From Daphnia pulex (taxonomy: Eukaryota > Arthropoda > Branchiopoda > Diplostraca > Daphniidae): DNA of 64,000 bases. The stretch spans positions 12,169,501 through 12,233,500 of the forward strand of contig NC_060018.1 of assembly GCF_021134715.1 (NCBI RefSeq). Direction: 5' to 3'. Below the pieces are notes generated by a model. It was given only the letters and a program-made list of their open reading frames with translations. It did no database searches and was not told the DNA's origin. The position numbers and the translations under genes were made by a program. Positions 1-12,674 of the stretch are shown piece by piece (the first letter of the stretch is position 1; every line of letters starts with the position of its first letter).

Positions 1-424
1 TTTTCCTTTTTTCCACAATGTCATTTGGTGAATTTAAGTGCTGGTCAAATCGCTGAGAGGCTTCTAGGTGACCGTGGATAATAAATAAACAAATAGACGA
101 CCGTGAACGATATATAACGTAAGATAATCACGAGCCGGAAAACCTTTTTTTTTACAGACAAGAGAGACTATGAGACGTAGCGAGCTAATTGGTTTGATTA
201 CTAATGGACGGGCTATTATGTTATTGCATCTATTGGTATCAAAGAGCGCGATAGATAGGGGTCGGTGATTGCTGTTGCGCACGCGCTATATTCGGTGATT
301 GTCATCATCGCTCTCGTCTAGTCACTATTAACGAGTATCATTGTCATTGAATGCTCAGTCAACCGCCGCCAACAACCGACAGTTCACTTAACTTTAATCG
401 CCATCCGATCCCAGCCAATTAGCC
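1..424. other. 5' flank of the methuselah-like receptor gene
   Basis: This is the upstream flank of the receptor gene that starts at 425. I see no convincing TATA box or initiator and no coding exon. The short open frames here have no recognisable motif. Confidence 0.5.
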
Positions 425-3228
425 ATGTCGAAAAAGCGGAAAATCCTGTCGTCCATTTCCGTCTTCTCTTTCGTCTTCCTCGTCTTATTATTACCTGACG
501 ATTGCTCCTCCAGTTTAGGTATTATTATTATTACGCAATCAAAACATCACGTTGATTATTTAATGAATAATTACAAATATTAGCGACTAAATTGGATTTG
601 ATCCACCGGGAACTGGCGTCCGTCAATCCGGCGTGGACTCGAGTTTTGAATTACATTTTGGATTCGAATCAATTCAACACCAACAAAGATCTAGGCCAGC
701 AGACGACGACTAGTCAAGACAATCAAGAATGCTGCCTGACGGATCATTCCGGCTGGTGGTGTCGTCGACGCCGCCAGCGTCATCACCATGAGGGTCATTT
801 GAATCCCAATAATGTTGACAACAACAACAGCAATCTTCCGTCCGATCAATTAGGCCATCGATCGACCAGGCCCGCCGATCTCTACGAGGCCACTGACTGG
901 CATTGCCCGCCGGCGGCTACCAACAGGTTGATGGCGGAAGTGGTTTATTCCGGCGAGGTCGACTCATCGTCATCCCGACATCACGTGGAATTGCCGGCCA
1001 TCTTCTCCGTCCTGATCAATTTCGGCAACAGTGAATACTATCAATTCCTCATCAGCATGCTCGACTACCTGGAGGAGGATCACGGATGTTCTTCCGGCTA
1101 CGTTTGGGATCCGTTCGCATCCGCCTGCCGCCGGATCTACTGCTCCCCGGGCCACGTCCACGGTTTCCAGGAGGATTTCTGCGATTACATCGACGCCAAC
1201 GAAACGGAGACCGATTGGCGGATGACGTACGTCATGGAGCTGGAAGTGATCCAGCTGACGCTCTACGTCGACGCCATTTACGACAGCCGCAACATCTCCG
1301 ACGACGATTTATTGGCCATCATTCAAGACTCTTTCGCTCCCGTTTTTGCGGCTTTCGTCGGGATCGATCCTGGGCGCATCACCAACCTGGACGTGGCTTT
1401 CATCAACCGGACGGCCAAGGAGAATAAGCCGGCGGCGCCGATGATGGACCAGCAGCGATCGCTGACGATCGATTTCTGGCTGAGTCAGGCGGAAGATGGA
1501 TCGGACGAGCCGACAATCGACAGCGTTGTCGCTCTGATGGGCAGTTTGATCGTCCAGGATCGTTTGATCGCCGTCATTGATGGAGTCGTTTGCCAACTGG
1601 TGGGTCTCCACGAACAGCCCGTCCCATCGGAAACGGACACTTTCGCTAACTGGTGCAGGTTGGATATATATTTCACCATCATCTCTTATCTCTTTAAAAG
1701 ATAATGAAATTGACAGGTCGATTATTTTTTTAGAGGTGGGATAACGGCCATTTACCACAATGACGAATTCGTGATCGACGTCACCAACAACACGGAAACG
1801 AATCAAAGCGAATTGATAGTAGTCTATTATATCTAATCTTTTCTTATTTCATTAACAATTATTATTTAATCATCTCTCGATTGTTAAAAGGTCTACATCA
1901 AAGCGACGGATCAGTGGTACAAATCGGGCGAGTACATGGCCGATTTGTTCTTTTACGGCTCGTCCAATTCGTCGGTTCTGACCAGTTTGTCCGGCTCGGT
2001 GGCCGTCTGTGAGAACCGGAGTGTCATCGAAGACACGTCGTGCAACGTCATCCATTTGAACCAGACGGAATTCATTTTCTTCGACAACAACACGGTCCTC
2101 TACAACGGATCCATCCCTTTCATCGATCCCACTCTGCAGCCGGGCGAGTACGAAAGTCTTCCGGACGGAGGGCTGGCCGTCTGCCTGTACATCTCTCAAA
2201 AATGGCCAACGGCATTGATCGTCGAATCCTACCTGACGCTCTGCTTGATGTCCATCTCGATCCTGGCCATGATGGCCACCATCGTCACGTATTTGATCTT
2301 TCCGGAATTGCGGAATTTGGCCGGATTGGCCGTTATGAATTTGTGTCTAATGACATCCGGATTCCAGCTGTGCATCATGATCGGAATGTCGCTGTCGGTC
2401 CACCAGAAATCCGAGCTGTGCGTGGCCACCGCCATTTTGGTCCACTACGAAGGATTGGCATCCATTTTCTGGACCAACGTTATGGCCATCGACCTCTTCC
2501 TGACGCTGGGCCGATGGTCGGCGGCCCCCCGGAAGCCTTCGAAAATCCTTCCGCGCTACAGCCTCTACGCCTACGGCCTGCCGCTGGCCATCGTGTCCGT
2601 GGCGGTGGCCATCAACTTCTGCGACTGCACCGGTGAGTTCGAGGTCGAGTACGGCAAGCTCTTCTGCTGGATCAGCAATCCGACGGCCAACATGGTCTTC
2701 TTCGGCCTGCCGCTGGCCTTGGCTCTGGTAGCCAACATTGTCCTCTTCGTCCGGACGGTGGCCATCATCTACAGTTCATCGGCCTGTCAGGGCCAGTGTT
2801 CCAGGCGTCAGAGGGCCCTGTGCCAGCTGAAACTCTACGCCCGCATGTCGACCGTCATGGGATTCGCCTGGATCTTCGCCTTCATCGCCGCCTGTTTCGA
2901 CCCGTCTTCGACGGCCGGCATGATCTTCACCTTCATTTACGTCATCCTCAACTCGATGGGCGGTCTGTTTATCTTCGTGGCCTTCACGTGCAACCGACGC
3001 GTCTACCTCCTCTACCGCGGCTGGTGGGCCAAAAGGCGTAATCAATTGCTGCGCCGCTCCAGCACGACGACGGCCGACAGCCTCAGCAGCACCAGGAAAA
3101 CCAAGACGGCCCACGCCAGTGTCTCTCACCAGTCCCGTCAAGCCAAGACCATTTCGGTAGAGACCCTTGTTTCCAATTCGGATGCCGGAGATGTTAGTCC
3201 AAACCGTGAAACGTCTCTCCACATGTAA
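425..3228 (+). CDS. Methuselah-like family B G-protein-coupled receptor
   Basis: This is a plasma-membrane receptor of the secretin/methuselah class. The model has four exons: 425-518, 584-1658, 1734-1818 and 1891-3228. All junctions are GT-AG and the phases join cleanly to give about 863 residues. Exon 1 supplies a signal peptide (basic MSKKRK, then a hydrophobic core). About 490 residues of ectodomain follow, Cys-bearing and rich in N-glycosylation sites (NETE, NISD, NRTA, NNTE, NQTE). Seven hydrophobic segments start near residue 528 and end near 786. The PELRNLAGLAVMNLCLMTS stretch at TM2 is typical of methuselah-like receptors. Cysteines at the start of TM3 and in the second outer loop (KLFCWIS) fit the conserved disulphide. 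The Ser/Thr-rich tail of about 75 residues is a likely phosphorylation target. The ligand is unknown. The ectodomain is longer than that of fly Mth, so orthology to a named Mth gene is uncertain. Confidence 0.88.
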
Positions 3229-4499
3229 AAATAACAAATTTTCTTACTTATTCCCAAGTTGATTATTACATAACATCCCCACATAGCTTTCAGCAGGAAA
3301 TATGGTGATCGTTCAGTTCTTATTAGAATTTTTTTTTAGAAATTCCTTGAATAAAAAAGATATTTTTCAATTTTTTAACACTCGGATATTTGAACGTTCG
3401 TTGTTATTCTGGGCATTTTTATTATGTATAGTTAACAAACGATGGAGAATGCAGAAAAATCGATCGATGAAACACACTCGCATGTATAGGCCTATATAGT
3501 TGAATACAAAAGGGTAAATAGTAAGAAAAGGAAAAACAAGACCATAAAAGGTTGACAAAATGATTTAAGAGGCATATTTATAATAATCGTATATCGGGAA
3601 AAAAAGGGGATTGGTTGAACACACATTTCTCTCACACACACACCCTTTTCGAGGATATAGATTTCCTTCCTCCCTTTTGTTTGCTTTTTCTTTCAGCTCA
3701 ATAGAGCGCCACGTTCAAAAAAGGAAACGGGCGTGACAACCAAAGCTCTTTTACACACAGTGGGCATTCTTATTCTAATTTCTTTTCTTTTTTACCGAAA
3801 ATTCCATCATACACGCACAAATACAAGCACGCCAATTTTTAAAAAAGAAAGAAAAATATATATACTCGGAAATACAGAATGGTAAATAGTAGTTACACAC
3901 GGGAAATAAATGATTTTAAGCGCACTTCAGGTTTCCCGCCATGAAACGGTTAAAGAAAATTGAGGGGTGGATTTAAAAAAAATAGTAGTAATAATAAATC
4001 GCGTTTTGACTAAACGGGGCACCCGACAAAAAAAGAAATTATTTACAACATATAGACTCCCCCCTTTATATTCGTTTCTACTCTTTCTTGAATTTGCTAG
4101 ACGTAACATCATTTTAAAACAAAAGACAAAAGAAAGAGCAGTTTCATGCACACGGGGGGAGAGAGAAATAACATTTTTTAATAACGATCGTTTCAAGTTT
4201 CATTAGACCAATAATCGATTATTAATATGGCTGTATGTGGCACTTATTTTTTTCCTCCTTCATCTTGCGAATCTCCAGTGATCGGAACCTCCACCTCCCC
4301 TGCAATTACGAACACGGACGTAACAAAAAAAAATGACAGAAGACAGGTGTTGTTTGATGACATCTCTTCAATGGGCACAAGGACGATCACAGTCATTGAA
4401 GCAACACGCCAAACGACCCCAAAGTTGTCTGTTCTTTTCTCTCCATCTCTGCAGGAAAAAAAGCTCGACGAGTTACGTAATTATTCGTAAAAAATAATT
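3229..4499. other. 3' UTR and intergenic sequence
   Basis: AT-rich sequence with homopolymer A and T runs. It probably holds the 3' UTR of the receptor and then spacer. Short open frames around 3927-4490 on both strands overlap each other, have low-complexity composition and match no family I know. Confidence 0.5.
3350..3355 (+). promoter_or_regulatory. Candidate poly(A) signal of the receptor gene
   Basis: An AATAAA hexamer lies about 120 bases after the receptor stop codon in AT-rich sequence. Other AATAAA hexamers occur further down (for example near 3905), so the site actually used is not certain. Confidence 0.4.
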
Positions 4500-4811
4500 T
4501 CAGCAAGGAGCTGCGTTGCTGCTGGGCCAACGCGATCCGGAATTGCTGGGCTGCTGCATCGTTGGCGGCTGCGGCGCTTGCTGGCGTTTCATACTCTGGT
4601 TGGCTACTGTTGGTCGTTGGGATGTGTCGGGTGTGTCGGGTAACAAGGACGTCAATTTAGAAGCGTCACCACACCAAGAAGAAGATGTTGATTTCCAATA
4701 ATAAAATAGGAATAACCAGGAGGAGAGAAAAAGAAGCCGGGAAAATACACAAAAAAAATAAGCGTCAGACAAGGCGGTTAAACAAATAAGCTCTCCAAAG
4801 TTTCCTGACAA
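4500..4811 (-). CDS. Possible isolated coding exon, unidentified
   Basis: Between about 4500 and 4620 the minus strand has codon-like composition, much richer in GC than its surroundings. One frame reads a Gln/Pro-rich stretch (KRQQAPQPPTMQQPSNSG). Another reads an Ala/Gln-rich stretch (AAAANDAAAQQFRIALAQQQ) and stays open further. An AG acceptor lies just upstream on the minus strand, near 4607. It could be a downstream exon of the WIP gene, an exon of an unseen gene, or chance. I do not recognise it. Confidence 0.2.
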   Translation of the reverse strand: MSGNFGELICLTALSDAYFFCVFSRLLFLSSWLFLFYYWKSTSSSWCGDASKLTSLLPDTPDTSQRPTVANQSMKRQQAPQPPTMQQPSNSGSRWPSSNAAPC

Positions 4812-5125
4812 GTTCAGTTACTTTGAAGAATTATAAGACTTTTGACATCTAAGAGACAAAATGACGAGAAAAAAACCCATTGCCCATTTAAAAAAAAAAA
4901 AAGAAATGTACACTTGAGCTGTGAAGCGTAAAAATAAGCCAATAACCGGAATAATAAAAATAAATCAAAAGGAAACCCTATCAAAGGTCTTGAAACCCAA
5001 AAGCCAAAGAAGTTTCTCCCAAAAATTTAAATCTTTTCTCTCATTGAAATGAAAACATTTGTAAGTAAGTTAACTGTCGAGTCAATTGTTTGTCTAACAC
5101 TTAAAATTTTTAGATTTAGAAATGT
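4812..5125. other. Non-coding spacer, probable 3' UTR of the WIP gene
   Basis: AT-rich sequence just downstream, in the minus-strand sense, of the WIP stop codon. I see no gene in it. Confidence 0.4.
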
Positions 5126-6871
5126 TTAAGTTTGAGTCCTACGCGTTGGGTAAAGCTTCTGGCAGTTGGTGAAGGGCTCCGGCGACGGCATGTGGTGCAG
5201 CGGGCGGAAGCGGCTGGCGAATCGCGACTCAAAGTCTTCCGGTTCGGCTGACGACGATTGCTGGAAGGCGTAGGCCACGCTGGGTGGTGGCGGAGGTGGC
5301 GGAGGGACGACCATCGACGACAGCGACGTCACCGAGCCGCTACTCCGCTGCATGGAAGATCCACGGGTGGGCGGCGTCGGCGGGCCGCTGTTGTTGTAGA
5401 TGCCGGGCGACCTGTTCGACATGATGGAAGACGACGGAGGTGGCGGAGGTGCTGGGCTCATTCGATGCGGCGGAGGTGGCGGAGGAGCACTAAGAGGCGG
5501 CGGCGGAGGGATTGAGGCAGGAGGATTGATCCGCTGCGGAGGCGGCGGGGGACGCACTGAAGGTGGCCGGATTTTGGCCGGACTGGAATGAACACCGTTG
5601 GCCATTGGAGCTCGCGGCACCGGCGGTAATGGGCCACGAGGAGCTCCGGAGATTCCTGCCGGCGGAATGGCGTTGCGTGGTAAGGTGGCGTATCGGTTGG
5701 GCGGCGGCGGAGGAGCCACCGGAGGTGATGAAATGTCCTGCGAACTCTGATTCCGCCTCTCTTGGCTCTCCATGATGGACTCTTCGACTTCCGAAGATCC
5801 CGGAGCTCCTGGTTTGACGGATCGAAGACTCTGAGCCCGGGCCACCGTCGGTTTGGCACTGGGCGGCGGCGGCGGAGGTGGACTCGTCGGATTGACGGGC
5901 CAATTCATGCTCATACTGGCGATGCTGGGCGATTTGGGAGGTGGCGAAGGTCGTTTAGTCGAAGCAGATGTCCCGCTCCCAGCTCGAGCGCTTCCAGCCG
6001 GAGGCGGAACGGGACTAGTGGGTTTCGATTCCATCGGAGGCGGTTTCGGTGCCAAATTGGGTTTGCCGAAATTCAAAGTCGGCGGTTTGGTGGGCACGCT
6101 CGGCGGATTCCGAGCGTACGACACATTATCCGTCGAGTCACTCTTTTAAAAAATAAAAAAAGGAAAATTTGATAAGATAAACAAACAGGTGACGATAAGA
6201 GAGAAACGGTTAGATGTACCGTTACGAGCGACGGTTTCCTGCTGGCTGGCGGAGGCTGTGGCGGAGGTCCTCGGTTGACTGACGAGGCGGACGAGATGGA
6301 TGAGCCGGATGTGGATCCATTAAGCGTTTTGGGCTTCCACGGCGTGTTGGAAGGAGCCATTTCCGTTGAAGGCGTTCTGCTTAAACCACCTGGATGGCCG
6401 CCGCCGCCACCGCCGGACGAATTCTGATTGACTGGGCCCAGTCGCCCTCTACCTGTCGCTTTCAAAACCGGCATTCCACCTGGATTGAGATAGAGTTATA
6501 AGAATCATGACGTATTTTGTCTTGGCCTGTCAAATGTCTTGAAAAATAATTTCACCAGCAAAAAGTCCGCCCAGTTGAGGCGCTGATGTCCCATTGCTGA
6601 CGGCCGGCACGGCAAACGGTTTCGGCCCGCTGGGTTTGTTGTTGTTACTGCTGCTGCTGCCTCCCCCTTCGATGACGGGCGCACTGCGATCGTTGGTCAC
6701 CGTTTTCTTGAGCGCCGCTCCCTGGCGAATAGAACTGAGCAGCTGGTTACGATCATCGGCGCCTCCCGATTTGCCCATTTTAGACGTGCTGGGTCCTTTG
6801 GCGCCGAATGACGGCGGCGGAGGAGGTCCGGGTGGTGGAGGAGGACCCGGCGGAGGTGGCGGAGGAGGCAT
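5126..6871 (-). CDS. Vrp1: Verprolin / WASP-interacting protein (WIP) homologue
   Basis: This actin-cytoskeleton regulator binds G-actin through a WH2 motif and binds WASP through its C-terminus. Coding exons on the minus strand are 6871-6556, 6479-6220 and 6142-5126. The phases join to give about 530 residues, close to animal WIP proteins. The start is a poly-Pro leader (MPPPPPPPGPPPPPG). The WH2 segment follows around residues 38-65 (RNQLLSSIRQGAALKKTV, then TNDRSAP), and it matches the WIP pattern including LKKT. The GGLFAG-GMPVLK junction across the first intron matches the GGLFQAGMPKLR region of vertebrate WIP. The middle is a long Pro-rich linker with PPPP runs, likely profilin and SH3 ligands. 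The last 40 residues (EDFESRFASRF, then PSPEPF and KLYP) match the WASP-binding domain. An acceptor-like sequence near 6908-6911 indicates at least one upstream 5' UTR exon. The gene symbol follows the fly gene. Confidence 0.93.
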
Positions 6872-9800
6872 TTTTCTCTATTTTTCTCTCCAACCTCCTA
6901 GTGTATCCTGAAAGATAAATCAATCATTGTATTAAGCCAAAAAGAATAAAAAGTACAGAGAGAATATTAACATTTCCTCCCACCGGATTAAATAACAAGG
7001 CGGTTACAGGGGCTTCTCTTTCTGCGTGTACGTCTGTCTGGATATGTTTCAAACGTTTTTTTCCTTTCTCAAACTTTTGGTATCGATATATATATATTTT
7101 GTTTAGATAGCAAGAGTCTAATCTTAGTTCTTTTCAGACTTTGGGAGGCGCTGGTTGGCCACCAACAGGTACAACAAGACGAGTGTGGGCGTTACGGCAA
7201 CACACACGTAAACAGTCATACATCATCACTTCCGGAAAGAAAGAAAAGCTTTTTTACGTCACTGCAGTTCTTCCACTTGGAATAAATTAGGCAATCAAAC
7301 CTTACAAGAGAGACCGATAATGTAGGGGGGGGGGACCTTTCAATCGCAATGGAATGGCCAAACAAAACGATGGTTCGTGCCCGTTGGGCTTTCACGTGTG
7401 GGGGTGAAATCGGGAACAATAAAAACTACTTCTGCTTTTCTTTCTTTCTTTTCTGTGAGGTTGTTTCACTCTTATCGACCTTATCGCCAAGCCGCCAACT
7501 TCCTTTTCGTTTCGACTCGTTTTTCTCGTTTAAAGAAATATAATAACTGTGACGATTGAAAAGAAAACAGCAAACAACTTCCTTTCGTCTGATAAATAAT
7601 GAACTCAATTTACGTGAACATGTGATCACGTCACACGATTTCATACACCGTCGTTCTTATTTCTTTTTATTATTCTTTTTTTTTCGGCGGTGGGAGGTGG
7701 TAGGAGAAAAAAGTTTGGTGGGAGGACGTGAAAGCTCGGCGAGAGAAATTCAGTCCAAAGTCCGCGGTCAGCCATCAGAAAATCTCACCTTAATGACGTT
7801 GGAAAACGAACACAAATTTCTGGTTGTAGTGACCCGTTTTTCTCTTTTCCTCGATCGAATAAACACTCTCACATATACACACACACACACACTGGGTTGA
7901 AACCAGCAATGAGTCTCTCAATCAACGGCGTTGCACACAGAGTTCAACACATTCCACATATTGATTGAATTAGCCGAGTTTTCTGTTCGATGCAAACGGC
8001 GTTTGACATTGGCGAGGCTCGGCCTCGTAAACAGTTGGAGTTGCCGAGGTAAAACTGTGTCTTCAGACACCTGCAAACCCACTTCACACACGACAGTAAA
8101 TACCTATATGAAGACAACGTTACACGAAACCTTCTTTCTACTGCTGCAGTGTACACTAGTCTATAGCCCACCACCACTGCCCCAACACAGGCGCTCTGGC
8201 GGCGGTCGGCAGTATCGCTGGGGGGGTCGGTAAAAGTAACACGTTGCCAGATTTATTTAATTTCGTTCAATCAATTTTCCGTTTGATTTGAAAAACAAAT
8301 CGAATGAAATTACAGTTGTTTTTTTTATTAGCTTGCATTACAGCAAACGTCGATTGCGTTTTATTTCGTTTAAATTCGTTTAAAAAGATGAAAATTTGAA
8401 TAATAGAATTTCCCCCCAAAACATAAATTTGTTAATTTGACTACGCCCTTGATCTAGTTGTTATTCAAGAGAAATTCACTGATTGCGTGTAATCTGGAGA
8501 TTTTATCTTGTACGACTTGCGCAACTACACATGCAAATTAAAAAAAAGCCACTTTGCTTAAGAGTGCTAAAAACTCGAATCAAAAATTGATGTTCATTTG
8601 GAATTCAAGTTGTGTATAGTAACCAGTCGAAATCAATCAGCCGGTTTCTAGTGAAATGCCACCTGAAGGCATGTCCCAATATCGCTGAGAAAATCCAGCG
8701 TCAATATAGGTGAAACTTGCTTGCATCATTTCAATACAATGACTCGATGGTCTTCCCTGCTACAGCAGGTTTTGTTGTTGAATCATGCGTTGCTAAATTA
8801 GCCTCGCTCATTCAAAAGTTTTGGCCGTGGTTTGAGTCAGCGTTATTCACTGGTGTTGAAATGTATCCATTTAAATAGCTCCTCAAGTTTGAAGTTTGCC
8901 AACGTCAAGTGCCGTTAACCAATTTGGTGATTTCACAACTGTACGTAAATGCCAGTTCTTTTTATTGCACTGCCCCCATGCCCAGAGCAGCGCGCATACT
9001 TAACGACGTCAATTTATTCAGAAGCATTTCACAGCTTGTTGGCATCAATTAAGGGAATTAAGACACACGATCGATTTCCAACAGTTAATGAGGGCGAAAT
9101 AACGCACGCACTTGAAATTCCCAGCATTGACGTAGGAATCTATCAAAGATAAATGTTTAGAGTCTAGACAGGATTTTTCGTTAGTTGCCGCCCAAGTGAG
9201 TTGTGTTCACAATGAAGCCTTCATTATTGAAGAATTTCTCAAAAACAAATCTCTACAGGATTAGATTTATTCACGTTCTTCGATGCGCAACCAAAATTAA
9301 TCAAATCTGGTTCCGTTTTATCCGAGCTGTATTATGCAGTCGAAATTAGTTGCGTTCTTTCATTGCACGAAAAAAGGATGGAACTCATCCGAGATTCTGG
9401 GAATAAATCCGGCATTACCAGTTTTTTTCTTATACAATCTTCTTCCTTATTCTGTTATTCAAGGGCATCCAAACGTAGTTATCTTATGGAATATTTGATA
9501 CCAAAAGCTTCTACCGTCAAAGCAAAAGTTTTTACGTCTAATACGACCACCATTTAAATTCTTGATTCTTTCGATCAACTTCTCAAGGTTAATCTAATCC
9601 AAACTGAATGAACCACCCCGTCTTGGGATGTCAACTTTTATTTAGCGCACTCTGATCTCTTTGTATTGGCATAACGAGCGTTTGGAAAATCCATCGGTAC
9701 ATCACTTCTTTCCTCAAGGATATCACTTAATCAGTAGAGAAGAAGGAAATAAGTAATGACAACGTGGGCTGGGCTTGATAGGCTTAGGATTTTCAAACGT

Positions 9801-10004
9801 GGAACAAGTCCAGAAATATTCAATCTTGTGAAATGAAAATGGAAAAAGCTTTCGGGATTACAGCCATATTTTTTTCAATGAATTCGAATTATTGTTAATT
9901 TTCTAAATTTTTGTTTCTGATTTTTAGTTGATTGCTTGCCGAGTGAGTGCGATGAAGTTTCGTCCAGTATCGGACCGTTGGATTCGAAGTAAAAGGATAA
10001 CAAA
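6872..10004. other. 5' region of the WIP gene and intergenic sequence
   Basis: Probable 5' UTR, promoter and intron sequence of the minus-strand WIP gene, followed by spacer. A CA microsatellite lies at about 7872-7892. About 8230-9640 is AT-rich and carries only short frames without domains. The last few hundred bases before 10005 should hold the 3' UTR of the minus-strand Rpt6 gene. I see no other gene. Confidence 0.5.
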
Positions 10005-11816
<1,812 letters not shown>

Positions 11817-12178
11817 CTGAAACAGTAATACACATTAGCCTGCATGAATTATGGAGCTTCGGAACGAAAGGAATTGCTAGTTATTTGATACACTTGAGAG
11901 CTTTATGTAACACAATGTTAGTGAGAAAATAAAAATTTCATGGTTGTTCTATTTGTACAATTAATGCTCTTCTTCGGTGCTACGTCTGCAAAAGAGTTAA
12001 TGAATGAGAAGCAGCAGCACTGCATTACGACAAGGGTAGATGACAAATGTCAAGGACGAATGCCAAATAAGTAGACTGTTAAGGAATTAAATCTAGAATT
12101 ACGTGATTTTTCATTTAAACGTTCAATCGGCGTTTTCGCGATCCTCCAAATTTTATCACGAGCTCGGAAAAATTTCAC

Positions 12179-12290
12179 CAGAGGATGACAAGCTGTTTGA
12201 CTGTTTAGTTCAACCGTCTACCGCCCCTATCGGCTTGCGCGACGGTAGGAACGTCGGCCATGTTTTCTACTACAAAATCAGTTAAGCGTC
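12179..12290 (-). other. Candidate 5' UTR exon of Rpt6 with a short upstream ORF
   Basis: A good donor (CTCTG then GTGAAA) ends a minus-strand stretch at 12179, about 360 bases upstream of the first coding exon. The stretch contains an ATG at 12261-12259 in a favourable context (AAAACATGG) that opens an 18-codon frame ending in TAA at 12205. Splicing from 12179 to 11816 would leave Rpt6 translation to start at the ATGATG, with this as an upstream ORF. The join is inferred, not shown. Confidence 0.3.
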
Positions 12291-12467
12291 TGGTAAAAAC
12301 ATTGTAGAGAAATAAATGATTAAATACCAAAACGAATTTTCCCAAGACTAAAATCATCTCGAAAACTAATATCTCGAATATTAAAAAATATCTGAATATA
12401 AACCGAGTTCACTTAAAAGTTTCGGTTGTTGTGGTGAGTCGTGGTCTGAGTTCTCCTCCCCTAAAAC

Positions 12468-12674
12468 TCAGTTTTCATGTGCAGTCCGCCGGAGACAGAG
12501 CGGACGACAGTTGGTGTGTGTGTGCTTAGTGTGTTGGTAACCGAAAAATCGAGTTTTGCATTCGGATTTTTTTTTCATTTGGTTTTTCGGCCTGCTTAAA
12601 TTGACTGTGCATTATACCGAGGAACAAAAAACAATTGGTGCAAATTTGATTTACTTCAATCGGGACTCTTAGTG
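12468..12674 (+). promoter_or_regulatory. Candidate promoter and first non-coding exon on the plus strand
   Basis: TCAGTT at 12468 fits the arthropod initiator. GC-richer sequence follows and then a strong splice donor (AGTG then GTAAGT) with the last exon base at 12674. The next good plus-strand acceptor in front of a coding start is at 21722-21723, so this could be the distal first exon of the EcR B-like transcript. This is position-based inference only. Confidence 0.25.
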
